Assembly: GCA_011037195.1 (NCBI GenBank)
Contig: JAAEAF010002676.1
Location: 1-64,000 of the forward strand
Origin: Triatoma infestans
Lineage: Eukaryota; Arthropoda; Insecta; Hemiptera; Reduviidae
DNA length: 64,000 bases
Direction: 5' to 3'
Of this stretch, positions 1 to 14,200 are shown one piece after another (the stretch's first letter is position 1; each line of letters starts with the position of its first letter). Below the pieces are notes generated by a model. That model was not told the origin of the DNA, made no database searches, and saw only the letters and a program-made list of their open reading frames with translations. Made by a program: the position numbers and the translations under genes.

Positions 1-1870
1 GATAGGCAAGAACTGAAGATAATTCAAGAAAAGAAAAGATAGGTGTCATAGGAACACCGTCACTTTTTGAGGCAAGGGAATATAAATTTGAGTAGTTGGT
101 GCAATATTTAATAAACGTACCGAAACAACGCAAGAAGTACAAAACTGCTTGCAGCTGCCAGCAAGAGTTTCATCAAAAGTAGGAATCTACAAACCGTAAA
201 ACTGAGAACATTACAAAACTCTCATTCGGCCAGTTGTGATTGATATATGACAGCGATATCTCATTTCTCTCTTCCAAGAGGAAAGCAAGGCTGGATCGTT
301 TTGTCAGAAGAATATTTAGAAGAACTTTCGTTTTACTTATTCGTTTCTCAAGTAAATTAAGCACGTAAATAAGTAAAAGAAAATTCATCAGAAGTTCGAT
401 TTAACCGAATACTCCAACAGTTTAATAAGAACGGCAGAAATAGATCGAATTGAAAACTTGCATCTTTTCGGGCTAAATCGAAGTTCTATTTTCTATCAAA
501 AAGAGCATACTCTGAACCGGTCTGTTCCTAGACGTCTGAATGGGAATAAATTAAATTTCTTTTTACAGTATACTCTGTCCAATGTAATGAAATATATTCA
601 TAAGGGAGGGAATGTAATAGTATTGAATAATTTGACATTCTTCTTGAACCGTGCTCCATGTTACCATTGTGTGGATATATTTTACGATTTGTTAGAAATT
701 TCAACTTTAATACCCATAATTAACAAATACATAAATACATAATTTATTATAAGCGGCATATATGCAAACCCTCCACAACTAGCAATGCCACTGTCTCATT
801 TGATGAAGTAGTGTGGTTCAGTTATCAGAAGTTATGGTAGGTGATGTTGAAGAAAATACCTCGCTAATAGATTGTAGTACAGTAATTAAATCCATGTTAA
901 TTATATGGTAGTAATCCATAATTGCAAAACACAATTGGACAAAATTTAAGTGGACCATCTCATAAATATATATCATTGTTTCCAGATAGTTTGAACCTGA
1001 ACACTATAAAACATTGATTCATTAGACACTGAGCAGAAATCCTCTCCAAAAAATAATAAATCTTGGAGATTAAACATAGAGGAAAAAGGCCAAGAGACAG
1101 ACCCAACATACTGGTTTTTCTCTGGGTATTGCAGATAACTCGATTTTACTAGTATCTAACTATAAATTTTCAGATTTTTGTATTAACAATTAATTGTGTA
1201 ATACAATACCAAAGTACTCTGAAATTATAAAACGCTAACATTTACACTATGAGATGAAATGAAACCAAAGAAACGTTGTTCTAGCATATTATCTTATAGG
1301 GGTAAGTATTTAACTGGCCTTCCTTCAGACCAAATCATCGCTCTCTGCTACATCACATTTATCACATTGCCATAATAAAAAGCTCACTGGGATTTTTATT
1401 TTTCTTAATTATGATTGACTCACTGAACATAAACTTGAACAATTATTACTGAGAAAAACAGCTAACTATTATATCACGCAATACCACTTGTAATACACCA
1501 CTTGTTATTTTGTAGTTAACAATTGTAATCTTATTACAAAAAAGAAGTATTCGGCTACTTTTTTGCCTTCTATAATTTATAGAGTGCATCACAGTAATTA
1601 TTTTATGCCCTCAGAGATGTTTCAACGTTTAGTTATAAAATGTGAAGCTGTCAAAGGGCAAACATTCGAAATCTGGAAGCAGTAAAATGATCACATTTGG
1701 CAAAAATATGAAACAGCATGACTTAAAAATTTCACCCTGTTTCCCCATTATACACACAATTTATTCTGATTATTGATTTTGACTTATTTATTTGTTTGAA
1801 AGGAATTTGCTAAAATTTAAGTTCTTTATTTTAAAGGAATACATCTTATACGGGGAAGTAAGGATCACTA
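1..1870. other. AT-rich intergenic sequence, no gene seen
   Basis: No reading frame here has protein-like composition with splice signals, and no repeat shared with the rest of the window was noticed. The last few hundred bases may hold the 3' untranslated end of the minus-strand membrane-protein gene. Minus-strand AATAAA-type signals (TTTATT on the plus strand) lie near 1785-1830, about 50-90 bases beyond its stop codon. Confidence 0.5.
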
Positions 1871-1875
1871 AGATA

Positions 1876-2226
1876 TTAGAACAACGTCTCTTGTGACCAC
1901 GCGCAATGCTGGACAGAATCCTTGCTGAGATCACTCTGAGAACGCTGAAGTGATTCAACAAGGCGATCACATGAGATGCTCATAAAAGAACGATTCTCTA
2001 TAGTGGAAGTTCGAACGTTGCGAAGGGCAGGCATCGCAAGCAATGTATCACTGTCACTTGATGTTTTTTTACACATATCAAGAGTATTTCCTGCCACAAT
2101 TTCGCCCGGGGCTAAAGTGGATGAAGAAACCTTATCACCAGCAGATTCTCCCATTTCTGTAGATGCTTCGAGTCCTGTTGGAGATGAAAAGCGCCTTTGG
2201 TGATGCTGTAGTGCCGGAGCTGGTAC
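1876..2226 (-). CDS. Membrane-protein gene, terminal exon
   Basis: This exon is 351 bases including the stop codon, acceptor TTTGTTTATAG, phase 0. It encodes VPAPALQHHQRRLFSSPTG and then a Ser/Thr-rich tail that ends SKDSVQHCAWSQETLF. There is no in-frame stop over 116 codons and composition matches the previous tail exons. Confidence 0.8.
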   Translation of the reverse strand, partial: VPAPALQHHQRRFSSPTGLEASTEMGESAGDKVSSSTLAPGEIVAGNTLDMCKKTSSDSDTLLAMPALRNVRTSTIENRSFMSISCDRLVESLQRSQSDLSKDSVQHCAWSQETLF

Positions 2227-5200
2227 CTATAAACAAAAAAAATCTATACTAGTATGGTATATATCTCAATAATGTCAAAAGATAGTGTGGTTAACAAAAA
2301 CGGTCGTAAATAGTTAGATTTATTCGATGACTTTTGCTTGATAATTCTCAATGGCCGAATAAAGAATGTCTGAATGGTGAATATACATTTGTTAGCCCCA
2401 ATGGTGCTTCAGTTATACATTATTGTTATCTGGATATAAGTATTATCTCCTCTATTTTAATTTTTATATTGATCACCAAACTTTTTCTAATCCCTGCCTA
2501 TAGTAATGACTTGTAAAGTTTGCAGAATTAATTTCTCATCTAGTAATCTTTCATTAGATAGATTGGCGTGGCGAGGGAATGATACAGAAAAATACAACAG
2601 TCAGCTAAATATGTATGTTAGCTCAATAAAATTGTTAACGGATGATATACACAATAAAATTGATTGATTCATAAAAGTTATAAAGAAAGCAGCTAACTAC
2701 AATTCAAATCGGAAACGTAATATGGTTTTTTATATAAAAATAAATGGTTTGATAAAGATTGTTGTAGTCTGCATAAATTATCACCAAAATATCTTGAAAA
2801 ATTTTGAAAATCAAATAAGTTGATGACAAATAATTATAAGTATCTTGGTGTTATTGTTACTTCTAAGGTAAATTTTGATTAACATTTAAAAGAAAAAGTA
2901 AGTAAAGCCAAACATGGGCTCGGCATGCTGTGGAGGCGTTTTATGGAAAACAATAATTTGAACTTTAGTTCAAAACTACGAGTTTTTAATTCAGTTAGTC
3001 GTTCCATAGTATGTTATGGGGCTAAGGTTTGGAGTGTGTTTATTGCAAGGAAATAGACAAACTTTTTCGTTATTTTATTAAAAAATTGTTCAGATTGGCA
3101 ATGTTTGTCCCGTCGGCTTTCATATATAATTTTTATTTATTTATTTATTTATTTAGTACATAATGCTTTTAGGATTACTCCTTTAGCATGGAGTTTGACA
3201 ATACAGAAATATAATAATTCATATAAGACACAAATTATAACGTATATGTAATAATAATCTCAAAAGGCAATTTCTAAATCAAGAAAAAAGAAAAAAAACT
3301 GACAGTTAACTAAAATATAAATTACCATTTCTTTGTTTATTCTTTAACCAAGAAAATAGGGAATTCAATGGCTTTTCAAAGCTACATAATGAAAAACTTA
3401 GTATTAATAACTGTAAAAATAATAATAATAATAATAATAGGTAGTTACAATAAGGAAATAACACTAATTTACCTATATTATGAATACATAATTTAGACTC
3501 AATCTATAACTAAGAGGTATAAACTTTTCTCGAGGATATAAATCAGAAACAAAAACAATTACCATTCATTCAACAGGAAGCTTCTTATCCTTAAAGATAG
3601 ATTGTTATAGTCAAAAATTGCATTGATTTGATTAACAGATTTGATAGAAGATTTATATAACTGTCTAAATCAGATACATTAGTTGATATAAAGTCGCCTA
3701 GTACACAAGATCGAAAGGTTCAAAAACCTGACAAGAAAAGATAAAATGTAACAGTGAGTCCGAAGCATTAAGTTTACATATGGTGCATATATCAGAACTA
3801 TCAAAAGAATATGTACAACCGTTGAAGTAGATATTTGTCTTATTAAGATTGGCTAATCTAAGTTGCAATACTAAACGAATTTTTTTTAATAGAAACAGAC
3901 CAAGAAAGGTATTGCTCAACACTGCCCAAACTACTTATATGACGGTACAGTGCGTTATATCTACAACGGTCAATCACGTAGGTAATATCCTCACTTATAC
4001 AGGCATTCCTGAATTTTTGGTCCAGATTTTTAATTTGAGCTTTTAAGAGTGCGGGATTCATTGGAGTAAGATCGTCTAACGAACCTATAGAGATCAACAT
4101 TTCTTTAAGCTGGGTAACCCATTTATATCTAATTCTGTTAAACGGACGAAAATCTCTAGCATATAGAGCATCCAAACAGATGCGAGGTAGACGAGTTGCG
4201 GGCATCTCCAGTATTTTAATTGTAATTCTAATCATACTTTTAAATACTTGGACCTTTAATGGGACAAGACCGTGTTCTAAACGGACAAAACTATTTGGCG
4301 TAAATTTACTAATATTATAAATTTGTTTAATAAACTTCAGCTGCACTTTTTCTATTTCTGTAAAATAGTTAAATGCCCATATTTCTCCAGCGTACAATAG
4401 AGTGGACTTGACTAAGGCATTCAGTAATTTGTCTCTTACTTTAGTATCTGAGGTTTGAGATTTTACTAAGAGCTTATGTACACGGGTTATTGCCATATTG
4501 CCTTTGGCACTGAAGTAATGATAAGCTTGAAAAAATTTACCTTTCATATATAATGAAATTAATTATATGCCAATTTTCACAGATATACTCAAATTACATC
4601 TTGATTATATTGTTGAAGTATTTAATATGCCCAGCCATAGACTACCGTTAGTTGTAGCGTCTCAGGTCTTGAATAAGAACATTTTTTGGTATCAGAATAT
4701 AAATAACTTACTAAAAAAGTTTGGCTAAAATGAAATAATAAGTTTAAACAATGTAAATACTTTTTATACATGTTTCCGCTTTATATGTGATAATGTCAGA
4801 ACTGAATTCAAAATTCAATTTAAGGAAAGTGTAAAGAAATATGATCTGTATCCGATTTATAGAGAGCTAAAATTTGTATTAGGTGCAAACCATTATCTTA
4901 AATGTCCCATTTGACCAGATTAAATGGATAATGAAAGCTCATGCTGGAATATTGAATGAAAGCCATCGGCCAGTTTTTCTGATTGATGAACTATAAAATT
5001 GTGAACTATGTGGTGATTGTATTTTAGAAACGTCTTATCGCTATTTGGCTGTTTGTAGTAGGCTTAGTGATCTTGGATTAAAATGGCATGGTAGCAAATG
5101 CGTTTCGGTATCGGCACTTTGGACTTCTTAAATGGTAACTGGCCTTCTTTGGCGACTTTCTGAAATCTTTATATCAGTACAAAATGAACCATGTGTAGCT

Positions 5201-8200
5201 TTCTTCTCTGCTTTTCGTCTGTTTTATTTTATGCTTTTCTTTCCACCATCAACTAAATGCAGTTTTTTTTTTTTTTTATATCACTGAATGTTTTTCTTAA
5301 AAGTAGTTATATTATTTTCTTTGCTATGTTTTCCTCTAATAATAATAGTACAAGACTCCACGGACGGTCTACTGACCATGGTACATGTCTTTATAAATTA
5401 ATTTTATTTTTCATTTTTTATTTACAAGGAAAGTTTTGTTTCCATATTTTTTTTTATATAACATTCAATATAGTTTATAGTCATGTGTATTATGCATTCT
5501 TAATAAAGACAAAAATAAACTCCAATATTTCCTTCCTCTAATGTAGATGAAACAAATGTATCAAACAATAAATAAATAAGTTTAAAGATCGCTGTGATCA
5601 AACTATTACTTATTTTATCGAAATATAATTAAGATGAAAATCACCCTGTGTCTGAAGAGGAAATGTTGATTAGAAGCAAGGTATGACGAAGGCTGGGGAT
5701 TTGGTGGCCTCGGGATCCCCCCTGAAAGCCTGGACGGAATCTTGCTCCCCGCTGTTTGACTAGAACCAGTGCTTATGGCCGGGCTAGACCCTGATTCTGA
5801 ATCTGTCGAGAAACCGTCAACCTATGAAAATATTATCAGCTTGATGTGTTGAACAAAATCTCTTACCTATAATATTTTTTGAAGAAATTATTAAAAATAA
5901 TTATTCAGGTTACCTCGTCCTCTGTATCTACAAGCTCCTCGTCTAGAAATACCGAGTCAGACCCAAGGGACCTCTCTTGATCAGTCGGTTGAGGAGAAGA
6001 TTGCCTCTCAGGAGAAGAATAATGAGGAGAAACAGAGAGATTAAGGAGCTCAGATTTGGGATCATGGGCAGCTAGAGGTGCCATTCCTGAGGAACGGGGC
6101 AGAACTGGACAGGTGAGGTGAGTTAGTGGCAAGCTTGGGGATCGCCAGGCTGTATCTCCCACAATCTCTTCCTCACCTATGCCCCTTCCACCACATAGGG
6201 TAGCCTGTGATGAGCATGGAGAGACCTGGGGCGTTGGCTGAATAACCTGTAACAGAAATTGCCAAGTAATGAAGAAGTTCTAGGTACTTATCAACAGATT
6301 TTGCTAAGGTGACTTGATTTTGCTTTTCTTTTAAAGGTTGAAATATAATATTAAATCTAGATAATTAGGGGTTTATTTTCTTCTTCTTCTTTTTTTTCTT
6401 TTTTTTTCTAATATACTACTTCAAGAGGAAACTTTAGGTCTTGAGAAGTTGCTTGCTGTGGTAAACGTGCACTGCACATATAATCGTGATGAGAAAATCT
6501 AGTTAATGACAAAATGATATAGCGAGCTCCATGACCTTTAAGAAAGATTATAGTTTAAAAATGTGCTATTTAGTTTTTAGTTGTGACATGTTAAAAACGC
6601 TACACACCTGTATATCTATTGGGTAGTAATAATCCCAGGGCTCTTCATCTAGCCTGTCTGAATTGCTTGTATTAATGAATGGTGGGGGTATCGGATGGCC
6701 AATTTCCAAGGCAGATCCGCGCCTCTCAAGATAGGAAGAGTCGCAACTCGAGCATGTCACAGAAGAAAACCTGCCAATGTTTTGACATAAGGCAAAACAA
6801 GGTGCATACAAATATATGCTGCCCTAAAAATCTGTAAGCCCAGAATACTTTTAGACTTCTAAGCAGCATGTTTAAAGATTTGGTGAATGCTCTTAGTAAA
6901 AGTTACTGACATCAAACAATTTTATTAATTATTCTTTATGCAGGACATCATTTGGAAGGTTGTAAAAAGTGCAAAATGTGCTTTGAACATAGTAAATATT
7001 ACGATTTGTTTGTTTTTTTAAGAGGAAGGTAATTCAACCTCATAAGTTGTTCTAAAAAGGTGAAAAGTGAATGGACAGATAAAAGAATTGAGGAACAACT
7101 ATTCGAACCATAAAGTAAGGAAGAAAATTTAATGAAACGTGCAGTTTAAAACTATAAAAAATTTACAATTGCAACAATCGTATTTCAGATGCGTGTGTTT
7201 GCTAAGATAGCAGGAGCCAATTTAGTGATAGTACTCACTGATGTTCCTTATAGTTTCTTACAGTACAAGTCCTTACATTATCGTCAGCAATGTTAGTAAA
7301 ATGAAATTAAAACTGATCATAAATATCCAAAGCAAATAAAGTGTTGATTTGGAAGAAACTGATTTGTTTGATAATACTAATCCCTGAGATAGTTATTTAA
7401 GTCTTGTCTTAGTTAAAAAAAAAAAAATATCGGCGTCAAAATATTTGTCTCAAAAACAAGAAAAAGTAAGGAAGAGAAAATGGCAAGAAGGCACACATAC
7501 ATGCAATTAAATACAAAGAAAACATTATATGTATAAGCAGGATAGGAAATTATGGTTCTGGTAAAATCAGAAAGTTTGGTACCTAAAAATGAAGAAACTA
7601 GGTTTTAAAATAATTTGAAAAATAGAATTGCGATACTATTTTCACTGAGAACAAAGCTTGAAGTTGTGAATAATTTTTAATATAGATATGAAAGTGGGAG
7701 TATGTATGGTGTAAGAAAAAGTGCTTGGTGTAATTCGCATTAAGTGCGCACCGAGAACCAAGAATTTATTTCGTAAAATCCTAAGAAATCCTAGTTGAAA
7801 TGTCCTAGTTTGTATAACCAAACAATTGTTCACCTATTTTGCAATCACTCACAGTCAACTCAAGGTCATGCGCCCACTTCATATTCTGCTTTGCGCTGGG
7901 TAGTACTGAGAGGAAGTGCTTCCGGGAAGTATTTATCACTATGAATTGTTATCAGTTTATATGTACTGAGAGATAGTAGTGAGAGGAAGTGCTTCCGGGA
8001 AGTGTTTATCACTATGAATTGTTATCAGATAATATTTACTGCTATTAGAGAATTATTTGTTAGTTATTTTTATAACGTTGAACAATACTGTTGTGCTCTA
8101 GAAAGTGGCACTATTGGTGCTAGTAGTGAGAATCATCTTCACTGTTATTTAAAATTTTCAGATGGGTAAAATAATCTGAGGTGCGTGATTATGTTATTTC

Positions 8201-11200
8201 TTGTTTTGAATTTGATTGTGTAGTAGGTGTTCGTTCCCGAAAGCGGGTGCTTTCTTATATTACTAAATCTGATTTGGCTCCATATTTTAATGTGTCTATT
8301 AGTGATCTTGCAAACAATTTAATATTTCAGATAGCAAATAATTGCTGGTTGAAATATTAAACCAACGCTGCGAAGTCTCACGGTTGTTGTAGTGTAAAAG
8401 GGTTGGGCTAAAAAATAGTTGTGGTTGGTTCCGCAGAGCTAGAAAGCATCAGAGATGACCTCAAAAAGAAGCAGGCTATCACGGAAAATGTCTCTGATGT
8501 TAAAAAATACTCTCTCATTTTTGTACATGGTTGGCGCTGGAAAAGGAGCGGGCCTAACTCCCCCTTACCCGACCGCAGGTGTATGGATATAGGAGAATGG
8601 AGCTAAGCCTTCCCTCTTTAAGCTATCAGGGGCCATTTGTCCCATTACTGATGGTCTTTTAAGAAACCCGATATTTTCTAATTCATTTCTGCTTTTTGTT
8701 TTTTCTCTGAGAAAGGGGAGTTCTGCTCAAATGGATCCACCATCTCCATTCAAACGATTTACTTCTTTCTGCAAATACATCGGCATCTTGAAAATAGATC
8801 GCATTCCCAGCTTTGGCCGGGTGGTCTCCAACTAAGAATTTCTTATCACCTGCTCAAAGAAAAACTAAACGAAGAAATGAAAAATGAAAATAGTGAGTTT
8901 CCTGATCAAAACAAGAGATATTTATCAGCCATGGGACACAAGACCTCGGACCTTGCATGTAGGGGATTCTTATGCGTCATTAGCCTACACATGGGTGAGG
9001 GTGAATGAGGCGAAAATTAGTTCACTCACTATCCTGCTGTCAACTACATGCCAGTATTAGGGAAACTTAGATCCAACCCCTTTACATTAATTTAACAGCA
9101 GAAACTTACGTGATAATTTAAAACTCAACAAGTAACTGCTCTAATGAAGACCACGGTGCAATGCCTACTTATTATACCAAAACACAAATGTGGTCTCAAC
9201 TGAAAACTTAGAATTTCCTAGTGTTTTGCATGACTATTCCAGCCAGTTGAAGGATCAAGCTCACTGGCATGTATCAAGTGAACCATCGTTCTCGGATCAC
9301 AGGCATCTTTGGTTCGATATATGCACTCCACCGTTGGTCATTAGTAGGCTTCGAAGCCTGAGGGAGACTCGTTGGGAGGGATTCGTTGGGAGTCTCAGCT
9401 AGTCTCTCAGTGACCTTAAGGTGGATGTATGGGTGACAGAAAGTCTGGAACGGGCAGTGGCACGGTTGACCGAGGCGATTTTGGACGCCTACCAGGAAAA
9501 CTGTCCGGAGAGGGAAAGACAGTCTGGTCGAAGACAGGGGGCGAGAGGTGAGAAGGCTGTTCAATAAACCAAAACCAACCAAGACTGGGCATCGTATAGA
9601 AAGGGGTACTGACGCAGTACAACATTGAAATAAGGAAGGCCAAGCGTAAAGCTTGGCGGAGATTCTGTGAGGACGTGGCGGACACCTCGCACTAACTCGG
9701 TAGAGGAGTCGCTGGAATTGCTTATGAGCACACATTTTCCAGGGTCCTCTTATAGAGAGGCTCCTCTCGAGGTTGAGGGGCTGAGAAGGCCTGGTCGGGC
9801 GGATTGGAAAATCGCGAATCACGTCATACAGCCGAATAGGCAAAGATGGGCGATTGGAAGGTTCAAGCTCTATAAAGCACCAGGCGTGGATGGGATTTAC
9901 CCTGTCTTCCTGCAGAAGGCGGTGGAGGTATTGAGACCACACCTATGTAGAATCTTCAGAGGCTGTTTGGCCTGGGGATTCATTCCGAGAGAATGGCAAC
10001 AGGTGAAGGTCGTGTTCCTCCCCAAAGTAGCAGGACAGCAGAGATCAACCGCCAAAGTCGTTTAGGCCAATAAGCCTGTCCTCCTTTCTGCTGAAGGCGT
10101 TGGAGAGGATGATTAACAGGTTTATAGGTTTATACGGGACGCTTGAGGACAAATCCTCTTCATAATCGCCAATATGCCTATCAGGCAGGGAAATCCGTAG
10201 ACTTGGCGCTGGATGACCTAAATAGGCTACTCCAAAAGTCGCCTGACGACAAGGAAATTGCGGTTGTCACTTTTTTGGATATAGAGGGCGCCTTTAATAT
10301 TGTGTCCTCAGAGTCACTTGCTGGTGCACTGATGAGAAGGGGCACGCCCCCCTACGATCGGTCAGTGGATAAGGACTAGTCTATTGGGAAGGACTAATAT
10401 AGTCACCATAGATAATTCATCTCTTGCGGCCAGGGTGAGTAGAGGCTGTCCGCAGGGAGGCGACTTGTCGCCATTGCTGTGGACGTTATTAGCCGATGAC
10501 ATCTTGTCCAAATTAACCGCGGAAAGCTTCCATTGCCTAGGATTTGCGGACGATTTGACAATCGTGGTGAGCTGGCGGTTCGCGGTAACTATCTCAGAGG
10601 GCGCTCAATATTGTAAATCAATGGTGCAGAGCGGAAGGTCTCTCCATCAATCCCCACAAAACCCAAGTAGTTCCATTCACAAGGAAGAGAAATTTACAAG
10701 GCTTACAACAGCCGATACTCGTAGGGGTTGTGATTCCCTTTGCGATAGAGGCCAAATATTTGGGAGTCATGTTTGATCGAAGGCTGACATGGAATTCTCA
10801 TATCAACATTACCACACACAAAGCCAAAATTGCCATGGGTGCAGGAGGCTGTGCGGCAAAAGTTGGGGACTAAGTCCGAAGATGGCCCTGTGGATCTATA
10901 CCTGCGTAGTGAGACCAATGGTAACCCACGTGGTGGCGGTGTGGTGGACAAAGACCTCGCAGTGTGGGGAGGGGTCGGGGCGCTCGGAAGTGTTCAAAGG
11001 CTGGCTTGCCTGAGCACATGTGCCATGATGACTACCCTTACTGCGGCCTTGGAGGTCCTGCTAAACCTTCCACCACTCCACATCTACGTCCAAGGCGCTG
11101 CTAGGGCAGTCGTGGCACAACTACAACAGGGGCAAGCTCCCATTTATCCTAGGCATACTGGGAATTATCAGGATTTATATGAGGAGTTGAAGGCAGACCC

Positions 11201-14200
11201 GATTTTGGGTCTGCTTTCGGATATAATGACTCCTAGATACGTCTCCAAAAACCCGTCGAAGTCTTAATATTAGACAGAGGAGCATGGAAGGGCGGGCCGC
11301 CAATTACAGGCGAATCTATGTGGTACATGGACGGGTCTAAGATGGAGGAAGGAGTGGGAGCCAGCGTGTACGGGGGCCCATCCAAGATGTAATATCTCGA
11401 TGAGTCTGGGAAGACTAGCCACCGTTTTTCAGACAGAGCTAGTCGCGATTATCATCTGCACCGCCGAAATAAGAAGAAGGGGAGTGCATAAAGCCAGAGT
11501 CGTCATTTATTCTGATAGCCAGGCTGCTCTGCGGGCAATTGACTCGTGGGAAATCAGCTCAAGGCTGGTGTGGGATTGCCTAGGTGCACTCAGGGAAATT
11601 AGTAGCCATAATAAGGTCTTCCTGGTTTGGGAATGGCAATGAAGCGGCAGACCGCCTGGCCCAAGAGAGTTCAATCGGAGCACTTATCGGGCCGGAGCCG
11701 TTCTGTGGCGTCTCAAGATGCCTTAGGAGTGCATCCATCAAGACATGGTTGCGAACCGATCAAGGGAATGGTGGGTCAAAACTCCAGGCCAAAGGCAGGC
11801 GAAAACGTTTATTTATAGCCACTCGCCCAAGTTAACTGCGGAATTACTCCAATTAGGCCGGGAGGCCATAAGGATAGCAGTTGGCGTTCTCACTGGCCAT
11901 TGTAGACTTAACAAGCACATGCATCGCATGGGCCTGGCAACGGATAGCCTGTGTAGGTTTTGTCAGGAAGAAGAGGAAACGGCGCTGCACGTGGTATATG
12001 TCAGTGCGAGGGGCTGGTATGGCTAAGGTACCGCCTCTTTGGAAAAGAGAAGCTGGTGCCATCAAGCCTCAGCCGGGGCGCCCTCTCGGACCTATTAAGT
12101 ACTAAGGCAGGCAGGGCTCGAGAGGGTGCTCTGATGGCAGGTGCCCAAATTGACCACCTGGGAGCCCCCCCAACTCCACAGTCAGGTAAAGGACAGGATC
12201 GGAGAAGGGCCTCCAACTAGGGGGGGTGTCACAATAGATCCATGGGGTGCCGCGGTGGCGCAGGCTGAAGAGCCAATCCCCCCTTTAGAATCTAATCTAA
12301 TCTAATCTGAAGGATCAACAAGTTATTTTCCGTTTCCAATGTTTACTATGCATATTTGTTACAGGTTTTACAGAAGCTAGCTAACAACTTGTATAATTAC
12401 AATTTTCAGTGTTAGCAATCCGAATTCATAAGAATTTTATTGCCAATCGATCTTAGTGCAAAATAAATTTATATGTGCGGAAATATTGGTGTTTGCAAGT
12501 GATATAAACAATAAAGAAAATAGAATTTCGACTAGAATTCTTCCAAGAATAAGTGTATCAATTTGTAAGTGCACAATTTAAATGTCCTAACAAAGTCTCA
12601 ACTTTCCAAATGATGGATAAAATAGATAACTATCCATAAAAGATCGCTACCAATCTCAGCAAGGAACAAAATTTTTGAAATTCAATTTAGATGCCATTTC
12701 GGATTAAAATGTCCCTTTTTTTACATATAAAAAAAAATTAACACGCAACGACACTAGATTCATTTCATTCAATAAATTATTACTACTACTTTTTTAATTT
12801 GAATAAACGAATCATTATTATATAAGGAATAAACCTGCGTGAACTTCTGCGAGAGGATGGGACACGCAGCAGGTGTTGCATACCTGGTCGCTTGCCTGGT
12901 ACACCTCTCCATACCTCTGGAATGTCGTCCTCTTCTTCCTAATAGTGAGTAGATATTCAAATTACTAACTGCAATCCAGCCATTGTGTGCTCAGGGTAAG
13001 CAATACAGTACAAGGGTTAAAAGTACTTTTGAAAGCAGGTGTGAACAGAGCACGAACTAAGACACTAATATGTCAGCGTCATTGTTTTTAAATCAATAAA
13101 ATGAATAAAACATATAAATTGCGAGGAAAGGAAAATAAGGTTTCGTAAGGAAACGGGAAGGAATTCTGTCTTGTACAAAAGTCCGCTTGTAAATGAAGGC
13201 TTCCTAGAAAAAAAAAATATTTTCTAAGAAAAGCGTTTTACTATGAATTGACTCATCTAAATAGAAAATACAGGGTGTACTGATGTGATGCCCGTACTTC
13301 AGCAAATGATTATGTATGATAAACGCTGCAAAAAAAATCACATACATCCATAGCTCTATGTAAAGGTGGCAGAATATGCAACTATCAAGGGTCACACATT
13401 CACACAGGAATCGAATTTCCTTAATATTCCGAATCTGGATAAACTAAAGTTCATTTTATTATATGAAAAAAAAAATCAAAATTATATAACATCACTGGTA
13501 AATGATGAAACCATATATCCCCGGATTTATGTAACTAATCAAGCCCACATAAGGACCTCATAATCCCAAGGCCGAATGTCAAGCGAACTGGCATATTCGG
13601 TCAGCCATAAAGGCAAATTCTATAAATCTCTAAATCCAAAAATGAGGCGAAAACTTTGGTTCAGAGATTCTAGTACAAACAAACTATATCGTATTATGTG
13701 TTGATTCAGAATTAATCACGGGATCTGTAAAGAATATTTAAACAAAAACGGTGTTGAGAATTCTCCTATGTATAACTTGTGGGGTGGATGAAAGTTTAGA
13801 GCACATTATAACGGTATGTCTAAAATATGACGTACAAAGAAGAGTATTTTCGGAAGTACGAATATTTTTGAGTATCAGTTGAAAACACCGTTTAGTTATA
13901 ATACGATATTAGAAAAAGTTAATTTAAACATATACAAAATCACTGAAGAGTCTTTGAAGGTGGCCAACATCAAAATATAGAGGGACAGGCAATATTAGCT
14001 AAAACTTTCTAATTTTTTCAATTTTAAATTTTCTCCAATTATGATATAATGTTAGACAAGGATTCTAGAGTAGATTTTCGTTTACCTTGCTTTAAGCAGT
14101 TTTGCGCAACAAAAAAAAACAAAAATTAACAAATAAACAAATTTTGTTTTGTCTGTTATTGTGGACAATATCTTATGGGCAAAAAAAATGAAAAAAGCAT

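Noticed and set aside
6608..6823. Longer version of the 6.7 kb exon starting at 6823
   Set aside because: It keeps the frame but needs the 12.9 kb exon to be skipped, and its extra residues are less protein-like than the phase-matched alternative.
9274..9942. 222-codon minus-strand open frame over the retrotransposon
   Set aside because: It is the antisense shadow of the endonuclease/RT remnant, with no domain of its own.
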